Below, piece by piece: positions 1 to 6,645 of a stretch of DNA of 8,027 bases. Source of the DNA: Bacteroidota bacterium (GTDB taxonomy: Bacteria; Spirochaetota; Spirochaetia; JABMQR01); assembly GCA_013202335.1 (NCBI GenBank), contig JABMQR010000297.1:1-8027 (forward strand). The letters are read 5' to 3'. The number at the start of each line of letters is the position of its first letter. The first letter of the stretch is position 1. The position numbers and the translations under genes were made by a program. Below the pieces are notes generated by a model. The model did no database searches, had not been told where the DNA came from, and saw only the letters and a list, made by a program, of their open reading frames with translations.

Positions 1-537
1 AATGGATATAATGAACCAGGAACAAATGGTGCTGCACAGTTTGGGGCCGGAGAGCTTGGCATGATGTGGAATGGTACGTGGCATTATTTCAGTCTTAATG
101 ATGTTGATTTCGAATGGGGTTTTCTGGGTGTTCCAAAGTTCTTTGAAGAAGAAAAGACCTGGGGATCAAACCATTTTCTTGCAATACCCAAGCAAAGCAA
201 GAAAAATGAAAAGCTGATTGAACCTGCTGCTGAAGTAATTCGCTGGATAAGTGATAATTCTCATACTTGGGGAATCTATGGCGGGCATGTACCTATGAAT
301 CGTAAAGCGTTACAGAATGAAGAATTACTCGCATCTCGAACCTGGGAGAAAACCTTAGAAGAATTTACCAGAATGTCTTTTGAAGGGGTCTACAAAAGTC
401 TTCCTGCAGATCCTCGTATAAATGAGATTAACAATGCTATTCAGCCCTATATTGAAGAAGCATATAATGGAATAATAACGCCTGAAGAAGCTTTGAATAG
501 AGCAGAAGCTGATGTTAATGAAGTCCTTGCAAAATAA
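1..537 (+). CDS. Extracellular sugar-binding protein of an ABC importer (family 1), C-terminal part only
   Basis: The frame is open from the first base of the window, so this is the last 178 residues of a protein whose start, including the expected lipoprotein or signal peptide, lies to the left. An ATG at 61 is internal and not the likely start. The stretch around residues 10-27 (Gly/Ala-rich, then MMWNGTW) matches the segment before the conserved Trp-containing motif of family 1 solute-binding proteins. Residues 71-101 (PAAEVIRWISDN... then GGHVPMNRKAL) match the C-terminal helix and 'G-x-x-P' hinge segment of the same family. The C-terminus ends with the usual 'ITPEEALNRAEADVNEVL' type helix. 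The protein would capture a sugar outside the membrane and deliver it to the two permeases encoded next. The ligand cannot be inferred. Confidence 0.88.
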   Translation, partial: NGYNEPGTNGAAQFGAGELGMMWNGTWHYFSLNDVDFEWGFLGVPKFFEEEKTWGSNHFLAIPKQSKKNEKLIEPAAEVIRWISDNSHTWGIYGGHVPMNRKALQNEELLASRTWEKTLEEFTRMSFEGVYKSLPADPRINEINNAIQPYIEEAYNGIITPEEALNRAEADVNEVLAK

Positions 538-555
538 TTTGTAAACATATCAGAG

Positions 556-589
556 ACGATCCCCGCATAAAAGTTGTGGGGATCGTTTT
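556..589 (+). terminator. Hairpin with T-run between binding-protein and permease genes; probable attenuating terminator
   Basis: A perfect 9-bp stem (ACGATCCCC at 556-564 with GGGGATCGT at 578-586) extends inward by G-U, C-G and A-U pairs to a 7-base loop, and ends in TTTT at 586-589. It starts 19 bases after the binding-protein stop and ends 15 bases before the permease start. A GC-rich stem plus U-run is the standard intrinsic terminator form. In sugar ABC operons such an element commonly lets binding protein be made in excess over membrane subunits through partial read-through, or protects the upstream mRNA end. The downstream genes share the strand and have no visible promoter of their own, so partial rather than full termination is inferred. 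Confidence 0.75.
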
Positions 590-604
590 ATACAGGAAAG
601 CATA

Positions 605-1483
605 ATGTCATTAAAAAGATCACAAGGTCTCGAAGGTTTCCTTTTTATATTACCGTATGCGGTAATATGGTTTTTATTTTTGTTTCTTCCCTTAGTTTTC
701 GGTTTGATTATTAGCCTGTTCGATTGGAATCCATTAGGAGAAAGTGTTTTTATAGGTCTTGATAATTATAGAGAGCTCTTTTCCAATCACAGGTTTTGGA
801 ACTCTTTCTGGGTTACCTGGAAGTTTATTCTGATGGTTATTCCCGGAATCATTATTTCAGCTCTGATAGCAGCACTTATCCTTCACTTTATCAGATTCAG
901 TTTTAAGAATTTTTTTGAGTCAGCCATTTTTTTTCCCTATTTATTAAATGTTTCGATTGTCAGTATAATTTGGGGACTCATGAATGATCCTAGTATTGGA
1001 ATTTTATCTCACTATTTGCAAAAGTTTGGTCTTTTTAAAATGTCGCTGCTTAGTAGTAATGCATGGGCTTTACCTGTGGTTGCAATAACTACGATATGGT
1101 GGTTGGCCGGATATCGTATGATTGTATTTCGTGCAGCGCTGTCTTCTATACCTGAAGAGATATATGAGGCCGCAAAAATTGATGGTTCAGGACCGATACG
1201 AACGTTTGCTATAATCACATTGCCTTTGATAAAGCCGTCACTTCTCTTTGCCTTAATTTTAACAACTGTCGGAGGTATGCGGACATTTGGCCAGGTTGTC
1301 TTAATGACATCCGGCGGTCCGGGAGTCTCAACAGAAGTTATGGCTCTCCAGATGTATCGACTTGGGTTCGAATTTTTGGACTTTGGAAGAGCGGCAGCGG
1401 TTGGTTTTATTATTTTCCTTTTGATTTTCTTCATCAGTATGGTGTTTGTTAAATTTTTCAAACTAGGGGGAGACTTGAGATGA
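605..1483 (+). CDS. Sugar ABC transporter permease, MalF/UgpA type
   Basis: A 292-residue integral membrane protein, one of two channel subunits of the importer. About six hydrophobic segments are visible, near residues 11-36, 72-98, 104-126, 155-177, 203-228 and 264-284. The cytoplasmic EAA loop that docks on the ATPase is clear at 188-211 (EAAKIDGSG, then TLPLIKPSL). Length and topology fit the short MalF/UgpA-like class, which lacks the large periplasmic domain of enterobacterial MalF. The ATG at 605 is preceded by AGGAAAG at 594-600, four bases away. The stop overlaps the next permease start by four bases (ATGA), indicating translational coupling and a heterodimeric channel. Substrate is not predictable. 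No ATPase is encoded nearby, so a shared MsmK/MalK-like ATPase elsewhere is likely. Confidence 0.93.
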   Translation: MSLKRSQGLEGFLFILPYAVIWFLFLFLPLVFGLIISLFDWNPLGESVFIGLDNYRELFSNHRFWNSFWVTWKFILMVIPGIIISALIAALILHFIRFSFKNFFESAIFFPYLLNVSIVSIIWGLMNDPSIGILSHYLQKFGLFKMSLLSSNAWALPVVAITTIWWLAGYRMIVFRAALSSIPEEIYEAAKIDGSGPIRTFAIITLPLIKPSLLFALILTTVGGMRTFGQVVLMTSGGPGVSTEVMALQMYRLGFEFLDFGRAAAVGFIIFLLIFFISMVFVKFFKLGGDLR

Positions 1484-2304
1484 AGAAGATTGATGCAAAA
1501 AAAATACTTAGTACCATAATTCTTTTTCTATTTGCCCTTATTTGGTTGGTGCCGATACTTTGGCTTATTGGTAAGGCTTTTACGCCAGAGCAGATAATCT
1601 ATAAGGAAGGCTATAAAATTATACCTTCCAACTTCACGCTTAAAAATATAACGCAGATATTTGATTCTTGGCCTTTTATGAGATGGTTTTATAATTCGCT
1701 TCTCGTAACTATCGGAGCGATACTTCTCACCTCGCTTACAGCAATTATGGCAGGATTCTCTTTTGCAAGACTTCATTGGAAAGGCCGAAATTTTGTTTTC
1801 TTGCTTTTCCTGTCTTCGATGTTTATTCCCTGGGAAATAAATGCGATACCGCTTTATTTTATCATGAATTTCTTTGGGTTACTGAATACGAGGGTCGGAG
1901 TATTCCTGCCAATGGTCGCAATGCCTATCGGTGTTTTTCTCATGCGGCAATTTCTTATAAATATCCCGCAGGAACTTGAAGATGCTGCACGGATTGATGG
2001 TTGTGGGAGCGTACGCCTGCTTTTCAGGATTCTTCTTCCCTTATCTCTTCCTGCTGTAGGAGCTTTAACTATTTGGATATTCATTTTTGCCTGGAATGAA
2101 TTTTTTTGGTCAATGATTTCTCTGCAGAAAGCAGCTATGCTAACGATGCCTATCGGTTTAAAAACAATCATGGGTTCTCAGAGCATAGAATATGGGATTC
2201 TGTTTGGAGCATCGATGCTAGCTCTTATTCCCTCTCTTGTTATTTTTGCGGTTTTACGAAAAAAAATTATTAGCGGCATATCAATATCTGGAGCAATTAA
2301 ATGA
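1480..2304 (+). CDS. Sugar ABC transporter permease, MalG/UgpE type
   Basis: A 274-residue membrane protein, the partner channel subunit. Hydrophobic segments are visible near residues 10-31, 71-95, 104-126, 138-158, 186-206 and 238-260. The EAA loop lies at 167-190 (EDAARIDGCG, then LLPLSLPAV), a typical MalG-type form, and the motif after it (IFIFAWNEFFW, 200-210) is a common signature of carbohydrate-uptake CUT1 permeases. The ATG at 1480 has a strong AGGGGGAG site at 1465-1472 with a seven-base spacer. Both ends overlap neighbours by four bases (ATGA), so it is translated in step with the upstream permease and the downstream lyase. That coupling ties transport directly to the catabolic genes. 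Confidence 0.93.
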   Translation: MKKIDAKKILSTIILFLFALIWLVPILWLIGKAFTPEQIIYKEGYKIIPSNFTLKNITQIFDSWPFMRWFYNSLLVTIGAILLTSLTAIMAGFSFARLHWKGRNFVFLLFLSSMFIPWEINAIPLYFIMNFFGLLNTRVGVFLPMVAMPIGVFLMRQFLINIPQELEDAARIDGCGSVRLLFRILLPLSLPAVGALTIWIFIFAWNEFFWSMISLQKAAMLTMPIGLKTIMGSQSIEYGILFGASMLALIPSLVIFAVLRKKIISGISISGAIK

Positions 2305-3248
2305 ATTTTAAACTAAAAAATGGTGTTTGGCCCACTATGGTAACGCCATTTACAAATACTGGAATAATAGATTGGCATGGACTTGAAAACCTTATTGAGT
2401 GGTATATTTCAAAAGGAGTAAATGGTGTTTTTGCTGTTTGCCAATCAAGTGAAATGTTTTATCTTACTTTGCAGGAGAGGGTAGCACTCAGCACGTTTAT
2501 TGTAGAAAAGGTTCGCAGTAGATGCGGAGTAGTTGCTTCCGGACATATTTCTGATTCTATTGAAGATCAGGTTGAGGAAATCAATTCTATGGCAGCAACC
2601 GGAGTTGAGGCTGTTGTCATGGTTGCGAACAGACTTGCCGGACAGGATGAAGATGAACATGTCTGGATTGCTCAAATGGAAAAAATATTACGGAAAATAA
2701 CATCGGAAATTCCTCTTGGTTTATATGAATGCCCCAATCCATATAAAAGAGTTCTGACAGATCTTGAAATCAAGTGGGTAGCTGAATCAGGAAGGTTTTA
2801 TTTTCTTAAGGATACCTCAAGTGATAGCCGTGTACATAAAAAACGGGTAGATCTCTGTTGCAACACACCCATGAAACTGTATAATGCAAATTCTGCTACG
2901 TTGGCCTCATCAATTTGTATGGGTTATAATGGTTTTAGCGGTATTATGGGTAATTTTCATCCTGAGTTATACTCTCTCTTGCTGAAAAGCATAGAGAAAA
3001 AAATCAGGTATGACAATTTGTTTAATTTTCTGGGATTTAGTTCAATAATTGAGCATCAAGCTTATCCTGTAAATGCTAAATACTATCTCTCTTTAGAGGG
3101 AGTTCCCATTAATTTATTTTCAAAAAGCTTGAATGCTGATTTTTTGTCAGAGAGTATGAAGCTTGAAATAAAACAATTTAGAGACTTTTCACAGGGGCTT
3201 ATAGAGAAGTTCAGTAAGGATTATATGCATGCAATACAAAATGCTTGA
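2301..3248 (+). CDS. DapA / N-acetylneuraminate lyase family protein (class I aldolase, substrate unknown)
   Basis: A 315-residue TIM-barrel enzyme of the dihydrodipicolinate synthase/N-acetylneuraminate lyase family. These enzymes cleave or form a C-C bond to pyruvate or a related keto acid through a Schiff base. The Schiff-base Lys is K170 (FLKDTS) and the catalytic Tyr is Y142 (LYECP). Their 28-residue separation equals that of Y133 and K161 in E. coli DapA. The usual GTTGE/GSTGE loop reads VCQSSE at 46-51, and the Arg that binds the second carboxylate in true DapA is replaced near P147. It is therefore unlikely to be the lysine-pathway enzyme. Sugar-operon members of this family include N-acetylneuraminate lyases and 2-keto-3-deoxy-sugar-acid aldolases. 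The start overlaps the permease stop (ATGA) and has TGGAG at 2289-2293. Confidence 0.88.
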   Translation: MNFKLKNGVWPTMVTPFTNTGIIDWHGLENLIEWYISKGVNGVFAVCQSSEMFYLTLQERVALSTFIVEKVRSRCGVVASGHISDSIEDQVEEINSMAATGVEAVVMVANRLAGQDEDEHVWIAQMEKILRKITSEIPLGLYECPNPYKRVLTDLEIKWVAESGRFYFLKDTSSDSRVHKKRVDLCCNTPMKLYNANSATLASSICMGYNGFSGIMGNFHPELYSLLLKSIEKKIRYDNLFNFLGFSSIIEHQAYPVNAKYYLSLEGVPINLFSKSLNADFLSESMKLEIKQFRDFSQGLIEKFSKDYMHAIQNA

Positions 3249-4176
3249 TATACAGAGTATAAGAGAAGAACCGGCTATTGTTCACTGCTCTTCTCTTCTG
3301 GAAAGTGGGAAAAAGCAATTGCTTTGCGTTTGGTACCAGGGGTCGTATGAGACCTCTGGTGATACAAAAATTATGTTATCGCGGAAGGTTGTGGATTCCA
3401 ATAAATGGGATGCTCCTGAAATACTTTTTGATTTCAATGGGATATCGCTGGGGAATCCCGTGCTTTGGAAAAAAGACCGGACATTATATGTCACCTTTTC
3501 AGTTCTTATGGAAGAATCATGGAAATCAAGTCTGTTATTTTATTCTTCGTCTAAAGATGATGGTGAAACATGGTCTGCTGCTTCGCTTTTCCTTCCTAAA
3601 AAGGGATTTATGCCTAAAACCCAACCAATTCAAACGAGTGAAGGAAATATACTTTTTCCGTTGTACCATGAGGCGGACTATTGTCCATACGTTTTGATAA
3701 TTAAAGATATAAATACGGTTCTTTTTTCTCCTCTTGTTGCAGAGACTATGGCGAGAAATAAAGCTATTCAACCTGTTATCTGTGCTTTGGATGAAGAGAG
3801 GTTATTAATGTTTTGCCGCACAAACCAGGGGACAATCTGGAGAAGCATTTCCTATAATAATGGGTATAGCTGGAGTATTTGTGAAGCAACAAAACTGCCG
3901 AATCCTGACAGTGCAGTAGATCTTATTTCTTGTGATGGTAACAAGCTCCTGCTGATATCAAATCCATCTGCAATAGATAGGCATAGTCTCCAGCTCTCTG
4001 TTTCGGTGGATTATGGAGAGTCTTGGTCAGCAGCAATGACCATAATAGAAGGACCTGGAGAGTACTCGTATCCCTGTTTGATCCAGGACAGCCTAGGGAA
4101 TATTCAAATAAGCTATACAGAAAATCGTTATAAAATTAAGCACGTTGAAGTTTCTCGTACTGAGCTGCCCTTATGA
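3229..4176 (+). CDS. Sialidase-fold (BNR/Asp-box) protein, cytoplasmic; exo-sialidase-like, activity unknown
   Basis: A 315-residue predicted beta-propeller. Three Asp-box repeats (S-x-D-x-G-x-T-W type) lie at residues 108-115 (SKDDGETW), 208-215 (SYNNGYSW, degenerate) and 259-266 (SVDYGESW). The motifs HCSSLLESG, GNPVLW, QPVICAL, CRT, LPNPDSAVDL and SYPCLIQD are typical of the short BNR_2 'sialidase family' proteins, often annotated exo-alpha-sialidase. The classical Arg-Ile-Pro motif of GH33 sialidases is not evident; conserved-looking arginines are R52, R197 and R300. There is no signal peptide or transmembrane segment, so it acts in the cytoplasm after import. The 3229 ATG is chosen because AAGGA at 3216-3220 lies eight bases upstream; a second ATG at 3241 would be 20 bases away. 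It overlaps the lyase gene by 20 bases. Glycosidase, lyase or epimerase-like roles are all possible. Confidence 0.82.
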   Translation: MQYKMLDIQSIREEPAIVHCSSLLESGKKQLLCVWYQGSYETSGDTKIMLSRKVVDSNKWDAPEILFDFNGISLGNPVLWKKDRTLYVTFSVLMEESWKSSLLFYSSSKDDGETWSAASLFLPKKGFMPKTQPIQTSEGNILFPLYHEADYCPYVLIIKDINTVLFSPLVAETMARNKAIQPVICALDEERLLMFCRTNQGTIWRSISYNNGYSWSICEATKLPNPDSAVDLISCDGNKLLLISNPSAIDRHSLQLSVSVDYGESWSAAMTIIEGPGEYSYPCLIQDSLGNIQISYTENRYKIKHVEVSRTELPL

Positions 4177-5129
4177 TACGTTGGGGAATTATTGGTTCTG
4201 GAGACTGGTGTGAGAGATATCATATTCCCGTATTAAATAAGCTCGTTCAAAATAACGAAATCATGTTAGCTGGAGTGTGGAATAGAACGATTGAAAAAGC
4301 AGAGGTTCTTGCTCGGCGCCATGCTATTGCACATGTTTATAAAACCGTTGATCAACTTCTTTCAGATCCATCTCTCGACTGTTTGTCCATAGTGCTGAAT
4401 AAATCTATAGCTGATGTTTATATAAAGAAAGCGGCCCAAAAAGGGCTGCCTTTTATAACTGAGAAACCTCCAGCTGAGACATATGCAGCTGCGAAAGAAC
4501 TATTGACGGTTGTAGGTTCTCTCCCGCATATAGTTGGATTTAACCGTCGATATATGCAGTTGATTAAACATGCCAAAGATTATATTACACCATCTCTGCA
4601 CGGATACGAATTTAATATGTGGAGAAGTAATAGAATCGATACCCGGTATGTATTTGAAACGGGAATTCATGCACTTAATCTGGTTGAGTATCTTTTTGGA
4701 CCAGCTATACAGTTGCAAATTATTACAAAATTCCCTATTGCTAAAACTGCTCCGGCTCTTTTGCTGAAATTGACACATGCCACGTGTACCGGATATATAA
4801 ATTTCCAAACGCAGGGAAAAGATTCCAGGGAACACCTAAGGATTTTCTGTTCTGAACGACTCATTGAACTGTTTATTAAACAACCTTTGGCATCGGATCA
4901 TAACGAACTTCTCAGAGTTTTTACGCAGGGCAGCTGGAAAATTCTTTCTGAAAACAGTACCTTCGCCGATGAATGTGATGCATTTGGTTTTACGAGTGAA
5001 TATAGAGAAATGATTGATATTTTATCTGGAAAAGGAAAATCCCAATCAACTATGCAGACCTCCCTCGCATGCATGAAAATTGCTGAATGGACTGAATCTG
5101 CATCTGCGGGAGATATTCTTACAATATAA
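4173..5129 (+). CDS. Gfo/Idh/MocA family NAD(P)-dependent oxidoreductase
   Basis: A 318-residue two-domain dehydrogenase. The N-terminal Rossmann motif is at residues 5-10 (GIIGSG), right after the start. The family EKP motif, whose Lys is catalytic, is at 97-99 (FITEKPPAE). The substrate-domain motif that is usually D-x-G-x-H-x-x-D-L appears as ETGIHALNL at 162-170, keeping H166 with conservative D-to-E and D-to-N changes. The family oxidises or reduces sugars, inositols and nucleotide sugars, often at a ring hydroxyl. With the lyase and sialidase-fold protein it probably converts an imported sugar before cleavage. The start overlaps the previous stop (ATGA) and has no obvious Shine-Dalgarno site, so translation probably depends on coupling. 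At 318 residues it is slightly short for the family but looks intact. Confidence 0.88.
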   Translation: MIRWGIIGSGDWCERYHIPVLNKLVQNNEIMLAGVWNRTIEKAEVLARRHAIAHVYKTVDQLLSDPSLDCLSIVLNKSIADVYIKKAAQKGLPFITEKPPAETYAAAKELLTVVGSLPHIVGFNRRYMQLIKHAKDYITPSLHGYEFNMWRSNRIDTRYVFETGIHALNLVEYLFGPAIQLQIITKFPIAKTAPALLLKLTHATCTGYINFQTQGKDSREHLRIFCSERLIELFIKQPLASDHNELLRVFTQGSWKILSENSTFADECDAFGFTSEYREMIDILSGKGKSQSTMQTSLACMKIAEWTESASAGDILTI

Positions 5130-5200
5130 TAAGATTTCATTTAGTTACTTAATCTTTGAATTACGAATCTGATTTAAGCTTTTACTATGTATCGTATTAC

Positions 5201-5236
5201 TATTAGGGATAATAAGTTTTTCTTTATTAGGGTAAT
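5201..5236 (+). repeat. Direct repeat TATTAGGG (two copies, 24 bases apart) before the dehydrogenase gene
   Basis: TATTAGGG occurs at 5201-5208 and 5225-5232, each followed by (A)TAAT, 24 bases start to start. It lies in the 5130-5285 gap between the oxidoreductase and the dehydrogenase. The gap also has a weak AT-only inverted repeat (AAGATT 5131-5136, AATCTT 5151-5156) and -10-like hexamers (GATAAT 5208-5213, TAAAAT 5263-5268) without a convincing -35. The repeat could be a regulator site for the next gene, but this is only suggestive. Confidence 0.3.
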
Positions 5237-5285
5237 CCAAAGCTGTTAATTATGCTGATAGGTAAAATAATATTCGGAGGATAGT

Positions 5286-6278
5286 GTGATTAAAGGTTTA
5301 TATATTATGAGCAAAAAATATTTCAATCTTATTTATACCCAGGAAAATAGAGACCAAATAGAAAAATATGTAGATATTTATGCACCTCCAATGAGTGCAG
5401 AAGAAGCTGTAGAAAACCTTGAGGTGTTGAAAGAAGCCGAAGTTATTTTTTCCGGTTGGGGTGCGCCCTATATGGATTACGGTTTTCTTGAGGCATCAGA
5501 ATCTTTAAAAACTGTATTTTATGGATCAGGTACAGTTAAAGAATTTGTTACACCTGAGTTTTGGAAGAGAGGAATCATTCTTACAAGTGCGTATATGGCA
5601 AATGGAGTGCCAGTATCCGAATTTACGCTGGCGCAGATACTCTTTTCTTTAAAAAGGGGCTGGGAGCATATGCGGATTATTAACAAAAACGGCTCTTACC
5701 TTGAAAGAATGCATGTTCCGGGAGCATATGAAAGTACGGTAGGAATTATTTCGCTGGGCACTATTGGACAAAACTTAAATCGTCTTCTTAAATCATTTTC
5801 TCTTAAAGTTATAGCATTTGATCCATTTTTTAAAGAAATTGATGCAGAGAAGCTGGGCGTTAAGCTGGTTACTCTTGAAGAGCTCTTTAGGACTGCTGAT
5901 GTGGTAAGTCTGCATACTCCCTGGTTGAAAGAAACGGAGGGGATGATAACAGGTGATCTCATCAAATCAATGAAAACAGGTGCAACCTTCATCAATACGT
6001 CAAGGGGCGCCGTGGTTAATGAAGAAGAGATGATAAAAGTTCTTGCAGAAAGGGTTGATATTACCGCTTTGCTTGATGTTACGTATCCAGAACCTCCTGT
6101 GGTAGGCTCGCCTCTATACACCATGGAGAATGTATTTCTGACACCTCACCTCGCTGGATCTATGGATGGAGAGTGCGCAAGGATGGGTTCTTATATGGTA
6201 GAGGAACTTATGCGTTATATACTGAATGAAGATTTCAAGTGGAATATCACCGAGGAAATGGTTAAAACTCTTGCTTGA
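5286..6278 (+). CDS. D-isomer-specific 2-hydroxyacid dehydrogenase family protein
   Basis: A 330-residue NAD(P)-dependent enzyme that interconverts a 2-keto acid and a D-2-hydroxy acid. The catalytic set is complete: R240 (INTSRGAVVNE), E269 (DVTYPEPP) and H288 (LTPHLAGS). D179 at the end of the second Rossmann strand (AFDP) suggests NAD rather than NADP. The dinucleotide loop at 153-161 (GIISLGTIG) has Ser at 156 where the first Gly of GxGxxG is normal. The GTG start at 5286 is chosen because GGAGG at 5276-5280 sits five bases upstream. An ATG at 5307 (protein seven residues shorter, AAAGG at 5292-5296) is a fair alternative. It follows the operon by 156 bases on the same strand and may be transcribed with it or separately. 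Possible substrates include glyoxylate, hydroxypyruvate, or a keto acid from the upstream lyase. Confidence 0.9.
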   Translation: MIKGLYIMSKKYFNLIYTQENRDQIEKYVDIYAPPMSAEEAVENLEVLKEAEVIFSGWGAPYMDYGFLEASESLKTVFYGSGTVKEFVTPEFWKRGIILTSAYMANGVPVSEFTLAQILFSLKRGWEHMRIINKNGSYLERMHVPGAYESTVGIISLGTIGQNLNRLLKSFSLKVIAFDPFFKEIDAEKLGVKLVTLEELFRTADVVSLHTPWLKETEGMITGDLIKSMKTGATFINTSRGAVVNEEEMIKVLAERVDITALLDVTYPEPPVVGSPLYTMENVFLTPHLAGSMDGECARMGSYMVEELMRYILNEDFKWNITEEMVKTLA

Positions 6279-6344
6279 AAGGAATGAAACTACAGTTCTT
6301 CATATACCTGAATAAATATGTACAATTAACGCCATAACCTCTTT

Positions 6345-6368
6345 TGGTATACCAGTTGACCTTATAAT
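6345..6368 (+). promoter_or_regulatory. Palindrome TGGTATACCA followed by perfect TATAAT; possible operator-promoter
   Basis: TGGTATACCA at 6345-6354 is a perfect 10-base palindrome. A consensus -10 box, TATAAT, lies at 6363-6368. TTGACC at 6356-6361 looks like a -35 box but is far too close to that -10, and at normal spacing from TATAAT the sequence is only TCTTTT. A promoter reading right into the non-coding region is possible, and the palindrome would cover its spacer. Confidence 0.25.
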
Positions 6369-6440
6369 GTATGCATTTTCTGCATCTGATTAATCTTGGA
6401 TTGCGAGTTTGTGCAAATGTGAAATTAGTAAGAATTATCT

Positions 6441-6539
6441 ATGACTACAATTTTTGAGTCCTATGGGTACAGACAAGAGAAATATCAGATCGGTTATACA
6501 TGTGTTAAACAGGATGTATCTTCTTATATGTACTCGTAA
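6441..6539 (+). CDS. Possible 32-residue small ORF, function unknown
   Basis: An ATG at 6441 opens a 32-codon frame ending in TAA at 6539, encoding a Tyr-rich peptide (six Tyr, including GYRQEKYQIGY). There is only a weak purine-rich stretch (AAGAA at 6430-6434) upstream and no similarity I recognise. It sits alone in the region between convergent genes. A chance ORF or a remnant of a decayed gene is as likely as a real small protein. Confidence 0.15.
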   Translation: MTTIFESYGYRQEKYQIGYTCVKQDVSSYMYS

Positions 6540-6574
6540 AAGGCTTTACAAGTGCTTCTTACGGGTAAAAGGCT
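6536..6574 (+). repeat. Direct repeat GTAAAAGGCT, two copies 29 bases apart
   Basis: GTAAAAGGCT occurs perfectly at 6536-6545 and 6565-6574, and the preceding bases are also similar (TACTC versus TACGG). The second copy overlaps the left arm of the hairpin at 6571-6591. No function is evident; it could be a trace of duplication in mobile-element DNA. Confidence 0.4.
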
Positions 6575-6591
6575 GATTTTTATTATTAGCC
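6571..6591. terminator. Hairpin in convergent intergenic region, weak terminator candidate
   Basis: GGCTGAT at 6571-6577 pairs with ATTAGCC at 6585-6591 (seven pairs including one G-U) around a loop TTTTATT. There is no T-run on either side, so it is not a standard intrinsic terminator. Its place downstream of both convergent genes fits a transcript end for either strand. Confidence 0.25.
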
Positions 6592-6621
6592 GTCTCCCAA
6601 TTATTACTAGCATTACCCAAA

Positions 6622-6645
6622 TTTCACCTCCCTGAAGAGGTGAGA
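6622..6645. terminator. Hairpin TCACCTC-N6-GAGGTGA near the integrase 3' end, terminator candidate
   Basis: TCACCTC at 6624-6630 pairs perfectly with GAGGTGA at 6637-6643 around the loop CCTGAA. One G-U and one A-U pair can extend the stem to 6622-6645. It lies 43 bases past the integrase stop in that gene's direction. No U-run follows on either strand, so termination is possible but unproven. Confidence 0.35.

Noticed and set aside
61..63. ATG at 61 as the start of the first gene
   Set aside because: The frame is open back to base 1 and the upstream residues match the binding-protein family, so the gene is cut by the window edge.
1365..1373. GGTTCGAAT, identical to the tRNA T-loop region, as a second attachment site
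   Set aside because: The match ends at about nine bases, lies inside an intact permease gene and is not flanked by further tRNA similarity.
1012..1461. 149-codon minus-strand frame opposite the first permease
   Set aside because: It is antisense to a clear membrane protein gene, has no recognisable domain, and its composition fits a shadow frame.
5131..5156. AAGATT/AATCTT inverted repeat as terminator after the oxidoreductase gene
   Set aside because: The stem is only six A/T-rich pairs with a 14-base loop, too weak for an intrinsic terminator.
5696..6124. 142-codon minus-strand frame opposite the dehydrogenase
   Set aside because: It lies wholly within a gene with complete catalytic motifs and shows no family features.
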